NCBI GenBank assembly: GCA_945865705.1
Contig: CAMBEY010000106.1
Location: 1-9,039, forward strand
Source of the DNA: Candidatus Sulfopaludibacter sp. SbA3
Lineage (GTDB): Bacteria; Acidobacteriota; Terriglobia; 2-12-FULL-54-10
Direction of reading: 5' to 3'
DNA: 9,039 bases
The position numbers were made by a program, and so were the translations under genes. The notes beneath the pieces are model-generated. The model saw nothing but the letters and a program-made list of their open reading frames with translations. It was not told where the DNA came from and did not search any database. Positions 5,475 through 9,039 of this stretch are shown here, in pieces (position 1 is the stretch's first letter; each line of letters begins with the position of its first letter).

Positions 5475-8081
5475 ATGAACAAACATCTTGAAAAAGCGGA
5501 AAAACTTTTCCAGAGGGGCAAGATCGAGGGTGCGCTCGAAGAGTATTTGCTCGCTTGGAAGGACGAGCCCTCCAACGATTCCATCGTCTACACCGTCGCA
5601 GATCTTTATCAGTCGATGAAGCGCGGCAAGGAAGCGATGGAGTGCTTTAACTTTCTGTTTGAAAAAGCCATGGAGCGCAATGACGCGCAGCGCGCTGTCG
5701 AGCTGATGCGCAAGATGCAAGTCACCGGGACGGTTGATACGCAAAAGGTGATGCGTCTGGCTCAAGCGCTAGAGAAGTCGCGCCCGGACTTATCTGCCGA
5801 GCAGTATCGCCGATTGATGGACACTGCGGGAGAAAAGGATTCGGAACTCAAGCTGGAATGTCTGCAAGGTTTGCTCAGAATTCAGCCGGGTTCACTGGAG
5901 ATCACGCGGCGAGTGGCGGAAGCTGCTTCCAAGCTGGGCCGGCGCGAGGTAGCGCGCACGACCTTTCGGAAGTTGGCAGACCAAATGGCTGCGATCAATA
6001 AATGGCCGGAAGCCATTGCAGCTCTCGATCAGGTGGTTCGTTTTGATCCAGCCGATATGGCCGCGCAGATATCCTTGGTAAAAGCCTATTTGAAGAACGA
6101 CGATTCGAAAAGCGTGATTTCTTTGTGGGAAGGCGAAGAAACTCGCACGGAAAACATTGAGGTCGCTCGCCTTTTAGCAGAGGCATTCAGCAAGAGTGGC
6201 CAGCCGGACAAAGCGGAAGCGCTTACCTGGCGCCTAGCCGGGAAAGATCCGGAAACAAGCAAAGCACTATTTGAGATAGCAAAGGGCTATTTTGAACAAG
6301 GGAACATGCAGGCATTTCAGACGTTTTTGCAGCGTTTGGAAAAAGGTCTGGGTGAGGGCTATGCCTCCAAGGAAATGCTTTATCTGTTCGAAAAGCTTGC
6401 CAGTCTGCCCCACAGCAGCGTGCCCATATTTGAATTGATCATCCGCATCATGGATCGGATGAACATGGACGCCCCGCTTGCCGCCGCGCTTACTAAACTG
6501 ATCGCCCTCTATTTTGCCGAAGGAAATTTTAATGGCGCGGCCGATAAGCTCGAAACGCTGGTGGCGATTGATCCCTACAACCCCGAATCGTCCAGACTTC
6601 TGGAGAAATTACGCGGGCAAATTGACGATAAGAAGTTTCAGGCCCTGTCGATACGCCTTGGATTTGCCCCTTCGGAGCCTGAATCGAATCCTTCGTTTCA
6701 CGTGGATGAGCGCACGACTCCCGCCATGCCTGATACTCTTTCGGCAGAGTCGGGAATTCAGCCCTCCAACGACCGACGGGCACAGGAAGCATCTCCCAGT
6801 TCACTCAAAGACCTGATGCTGCAAGCCGAGATTTTTTTGCAGTACGGGATGTCTGACAAAGCTCGTGAGCGGCTGGAGCGTATCGCCAAGACTTTTCCGG
6901 AGGAAGCGGACCGGAACGATGAATTGCGAGCATTATTTCTAAGGGGCGGAGTTCTCAATGTTTCAAGTCCAAAGGCCGCGCCGGCAGCGGCGATGGCGGC
7001 GGACACTCTTGCTGAAACCAGAGATATCCGCGCGGACTTGAAGAAGATATCCGAGATCAGCCGCAATCTATCGCGACAAGGCACCATAAAGGCAGTAATC
7101 TCAACGGCGGTGAATGACCTCGGAAGATTTCTTCAGGTTAGCCGTTGCGTGGTTGGACTGGCCGCACCCAATCGCCCGCCCAGCATGGTCATGGAGTACA
7201 TCTCGCCGGGAATCAAATCCTCCGATGGTGCTAGCCTTGGTCGCTTGGTGATGGGCATTCAGCAAACGATCGCGGGAAAGAATTTTCCATTGGTTGCTGA
7301 AAACGCAGCTGAATCTCCCATGCTCGCGGGACTTCAGGAGGCGCTGAAGCTGCTGGGTGTGGACTCGCTTGTCGCTGTCGCCTTGCGCGATGGCGAACAG
7401 GATATCGGCATTCTTGTCATTCAAGAGTGCGGGAAGCGCAGGGCATTTCGCGGTAACGATCTGGCGGCGCTGGAAGCGATCGCCGAACAGATTGTCATGG
7501 CGGTAGCCAATGTTCGTTTGCGCAATTTGATGAAGGCGCTGGCGGTAACCGATGAACGCTCCGGCCTGTTGGCCCGCGATTCGTATCTGACTTGTTTAGC
7601 CTCGGAAGCGGAACGAATGCGAACACAGAAGTCGCCGTTGACTGTGGGTCTACTGCAATTTGTTGCCGTTGCGAAAGCAGATGGCGGGAAAAAATCCGAG
7701 GGCAGCCGAAAAGCTGAAGATCCAACTCTCGATGATTTCATTCAGCGCTTTTCCGGCAACGTCATGCAGCAACTGCGTCAAAATGATATCGCGTTGAAGT
7801 ATTCCTCGCGAGTGCTCGCGCTGGTGCTTCCCGGCGCCACCGCCAAGGACTCCGCTCCGGTGATGGAGAAGATGCAGCGGCTGGCCATTAACACCGCCTC
7901 GGGAACGGGTACGGCACCGCCGGACATCACTGCGGGCTTCGCTGAAGCCATCCGCGAGGGGACCATGGATAATGTGGACCGGGTTACGGAGTTGATTAAT
8001 CGCCTGGAGTGGGCTCTTGACGATGCAGCGAAGGAAGGCGGCTCCAACGTGAAAATCGTGAGTCCGCCGGCAACCCGTTAA
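5475..8081 (+). CDS. TPR-repeat protein with GAF-like and degenerate GGDEF domains
   Basis: Large soluble protein of 868 residues, with no signal peptide or membrane segment, so cytoplasmic. Residues 1 to about 400 are degenerate TPR-like helical pairs, the first of the form AEKLFQRGKIEGALEEYLLA, suggesting protein-protein contacts. A polar linker (about 414-443) leads to one more TPR-like pair (444-479), then an Ala/Pro-rich linker (about 497-517). Residues about 518-685 look like a GAF sensor domain: an amphipathic entry helix, a mixed strand pattern ending GILVIQECGKRRAF, and an exit helix near 660-690. The C-terminal part (about 690-855) follows the GGDEF layout, with VTDERSGLLARDSY in place of the usual D-x-LTGLxNRRxF. 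The GGDEF signature itself is replaced by YSSRVLALVLPG (from 776), so diguanylate cyclase activity is unlikely. A regulatory, nucleotide-sensing or scaffold role is inferred. ATG at 5475 is the only available start because an in-frame TAA lies at 5463-5465. ribH follows after 52 nt. Confidence 0.88.
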   Translation: MNKHLEKAEKLFQRGKIEGALEEYLLAWKDEPSNDSIVYTVADLYQSMKRGKEAMECFNFLFEKAMERNDAQRAVELMRKMQVTGTVDTQKVMRLAQALEKSRPDLSAEQYRRLMDTAGEKDSELKLECLQGLLRIQPGSLEITRRVAEAASKLGRREVARTTFRKLADQMAAINKWPEAIAALDQVVRFDPADMAAQISLVKAYLKNDDSKSVISLWEGEETRTENIEVARLLAEAFSKSGQPDKAEALTWRLAGKDPETSKALFEIAKGYFEQGNMQAFQTFLQRLEKGLGEGYASKEMLYLFEKLASLPHSSVPIFELIIRIMDRMNMDAPLAAALTKLIALYFAEGNFNGAADKLETLVAIDPYNPESSRLLEKLRGQIDDKKFQALSIRLGFAPSEPESNPSFHVDERTTPAMPDTLSAESGIQPSNDRRAQEASPSSLKDLMLQAEIFLQYGMSDKARERLERIAKTFPEEADRNDELRALFLRGGVLNVSSPKAAPAAAMAADTLAETRDIRADLKKISEISRNLSRQGTIKAVISTAVNDLGRFLQVSRCVVGLAAPNRPPSMVMEYISPGIKSSDGASLGRLVMGIQQTIAGKNFPLVAENAAESPMLAGLQEALKLLGVDSLVAVALRDGEQDIGILVIQECGKRRAFRGNDLAALEAIAEQIVMAVANVRLRNLMKALAVTDERSGLLARDSYLTCLASEAERMRTQKSPLTVGLLQFVAVAKADGGKKSEGSRKAEDPTLDDFIQRFSGNVMQQLRQNDIALKYSSRVLALVLPGATAKDSAPVMEKMQRLAINTASGTGTAPPDITAGFAEAIREGTMDNVDRVTELINRLEWALDDAAKEGGSNVKIVSPPATR

Positions 8082-8133
8082 GCCTGGCGAATACTGAAAT
8101 CAGTTAGGGATCTGTGAAATTTAAGGCAGCAGA
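8082..8133 (+). other. Short gap before ribH with ribosome-binding site
   Basis: The 52-nt gap between the TPR gene and ribH holds AAGG about 8 nt before the ribH ATG, which supports the chosen start. It is too short for an FMN riboswitch and shows no terminator, so cotranscription with the TPR gene is likely. Confidence 0.55.
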
Positions 8134-8685
8134 ATGGACGAGGGCATGAAGCAACGAGAACTGCAGGGTGAATTGAGCGCCGCAGGATTGCGGCTGGCGG
8201 TGCTGGTTGGCCGCTTTAATTCATTTGTAACAGAGCGACTCCTGAGCGGCGCATTGGATGCGTTGACGCGTGCTGGCACTAGCGACGTGGACATCGTTCG
8301 CGTGCCGGGCGCCATGGAGATCCCCGTGGCTGCGCGCCATCTGGCCGAAACGGGAAATTATGACGCCATCGTTTGCCTGGGCGCGGTCATTCGCGGAGAC
8401 ACTCCGCACTTCGATTATGTTTGCGCGGAGTCGGCGCGCGGGGTCACGCAGGTGATGCTGGAGACCGGCATTCCGCTGGCCTATGGTATCCTCACCGTGG
8501 ACAGCTTGGAGCAGGCCGTGGACCGGGCCGGGTTGAAGTCCGGGAATAAAGGCTTCGACGCGGCTATGACCGCCATTGAAATGGCCAATCTGGTGAAAAA
8601 GATTTATGGCAGTTCAGAGCAGGAAGTTGAAAAACCGACAGCCCCGGCAGTAAGGACTCGCGCGAAGGGTCGGACACGCAAGTAG
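8134..8685 (+). CDS. ribH: 6,7-dimethyl-8-ribityllumazine synthase
   Basis: Penultimate enzyme of riboflavin synthesis. It condenses 5-amino-6-ribitylaminouracil with 3,4-dihydroxy-2-butanone 4-phosphate to give 6,7-dimethyl-8-ribityllumazine, in the cytoplasm, usually as a pentamer or a 60-subunit shell. Family motifs are all present: VGRFN (25-29, substrate pocket), VPGAMEIP (57-64), GAVIRGDTPHFDYV (83-96, with the catalytic-type His92), LAYGILTVD (115-123) and GNKGFDAA (137-144). The enzyme core ends near residue 158, the normal family length. A tail of about 25 residues follows, rich in Ala, Pro, Arg and Lys, ending RAKGRTRK; this is not typical. ATG at 8134 is preceded by AAGG at good spacing. 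An alternative ATG at 8146 has GAGGG too close to serve. nusB follows after 69 nt, a common bacterial pairing. Confidence 0.97.
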   Translation: MDEGMKQRELQGELSAAGLRLAVLVGRFNSFVTERLLSGALDALTRAGTSDVDIVRVPGAMEIPVAARHLAETGNYDAIVCLGAVIRGDTPHFDYVCAESARGVTQVMLETGIPLAYGILTVDSLEQAVDRAGLKSGNKGFDAAMTAIEMANLVKKIYGSSEQEVEKPTAPAVRTRAKGRTRK

Positions 8686-8754
8686 CTTCCAGAAAGACTT
8701 GATTGAAACTATTTTTCACCCGCCACGGTCGGTCAATCAAATTGTCAATACAAT
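8686..8754 (+). other. ribH-nusB gap with an inverted repeat
   Basis: TTGATTGA (8699-8706) and TCAATCAA (8733-8740) are exact 8-bp inverted copies 26 nt apart. A TACAAT hexamer (8749-8754) abuts the nusB ATG but is too close to it, and lacks a -35, to be a convincing promoter for a leadered message. No Shine-Dalgarno precedes nusB. Confidence 0.35.
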
Positions 8755-9039
8755 ATGCCTTCTAGAAGAAAAGCGCGCGAGTGTGCCCTGCAGCTATTGT
8801 TTCAGTGGGATCTCGCCCGCGATCTGCCCGAGCGAATCCAGGAAATCTATTGGACCAACACGCGACGGTCCGATGATGTGGCGCTGCAGGCAATTTCAAA
8901 TCGCCTGTTTTACGGTGCCGTCGAGAGTATCCAGGAACTGGATGAGGCGATTCGCACGCATGCCGAGAACTGGCGCTTGGAACGTATGCCCGCCGTGGAT
9001 CGGAATCTGCTTCGGCTGGCAATTTACGAGTTGACCGTA
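8755..9039 (+). CDS. nusB: Transcription antitermination factor NusB (partial, 5' portion)
   Basis: NusB binds boxA RNA together with ribosomal protein S10 and promotes processive transcription, mainly of rRNA operons. The 95 codons in the window reach the right edge without a stop; the full protein is usually about 130-150 residues. Recognisable features are the N-terminal MPSRRKARECALQLLFQWD, matching the family's arginine-rich RNA-binding start and first helix, and the central RLERMPAVDRNLLRLAIYEL (residues 75-94), matching the conserved W-x-(L/I)-x-R-(L/M)-x-x-x-DR-x-x-LR-x-A-x-x-E pattern. ATG at 8755 is the only reasonable start: an in-frame TGA lies at 8704-8706 with no ATG, GTG or TTG between. 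The absence of a Shine-Dalgarno is odd. A different open frame over the same region (8699-9034) is a shadow. Confidence 0.95.
   Translation, partial: MPSRRKARECALQLLFQWDLARDLPERIQEIYWTNTRRSDDVALQAISNRLFYGAVESIQELDEAIRTHAENWRLERMPAVDRNLLRLAIYELTV

Noticed and set aside
8082..8133. Possible FMN riboswitch upstream of ribH
   Set aside because: The gap is only 52 nt and lacks the conserved RFN-element segments.
8699..9034. 111-codon plus-strand frame over nusB
   Set aside because: It is out of frame with the 8755 reading frame, which encodes clear NusB motifs at both ends of the visible part.

Overview
The window looks like chromosomal DNA of a moderately GC-rich Gram-negative-type bacterium. 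The gene content (an FTR1/FtsX iron cassette, and a TPR-GAF-degenerate GGDEF protein ahead of ribH and nusB) would suit Acidobacteriota or a related deep lineage. That is a guess from gene style, not a placement. There are seven genes: four on the minus strand on the left and three on the plus strand on the right. They diverge from one intergenic region at 5030-5474. I see no rRNA, tRNA, CRISPR array, insertion sequence or phage gene.

Minus-strand half (5224 down to 1): an apparent iron-transport operon. Its first gene (5029-3752) encodes an FTR1-type iron permease with two REGxE motifs, fused to a C-terminal DUF2318/FtrD-like domain with two CxxC motifs. Two paralogous MacB/FtsX-type ABC permeases follow (3720-2341 and 2329-1040). 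The last gene is a MacB/LolD-type ATPase (922 to beyond the left edge). The combination matches the FTR1/DUF2318/FtsX/FtsX/ATPase part of the Fet (E. coli) and Cj1658-1663 (Campylobacter) ferrous-iron systems. Two things differ. FTR1 and DUF2318 are one polypeptide here, and the ATPase continues into a C-terminal winged-helix-like segment resembling the DNA-binding domain of DtxR-type metal repressors. That segment runs into three 18-bp repeats at the window edge. No P19-type periplasmic protein or thioredoxin gene is visible; they could lie beyond the left edge.

Control region: a plausible sigma70 promoter for the iron operon (-35 GTGCAA/TTGCAC, 17-bp spacer, -10 TACAAT on the minus strand) is followed at once by a perfect 10-5-10 palindrome (5170-5194) covering the expected transcription start. 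This is the geometry of a metal-responsive repressor operator. The leader to the permease start is about 160 nt.

Plus-strand half: an 868-residue protein with TPR-like repeats, a GAF-like domain and a GGDEF-fold domain whose active-site loop is degenerate (5475-8081); lumazine synthase ribH with an unusual basic tail (8134-8685); and the 5' part of nusB (8755 to the right edge). All three are co-directional with gaps of 52 and 69 nt. ribH-nusB is a common bacterial pairing. The TPR protein looks like a signalling or scaffold protein transcribed with or just before this housekeeping pair.
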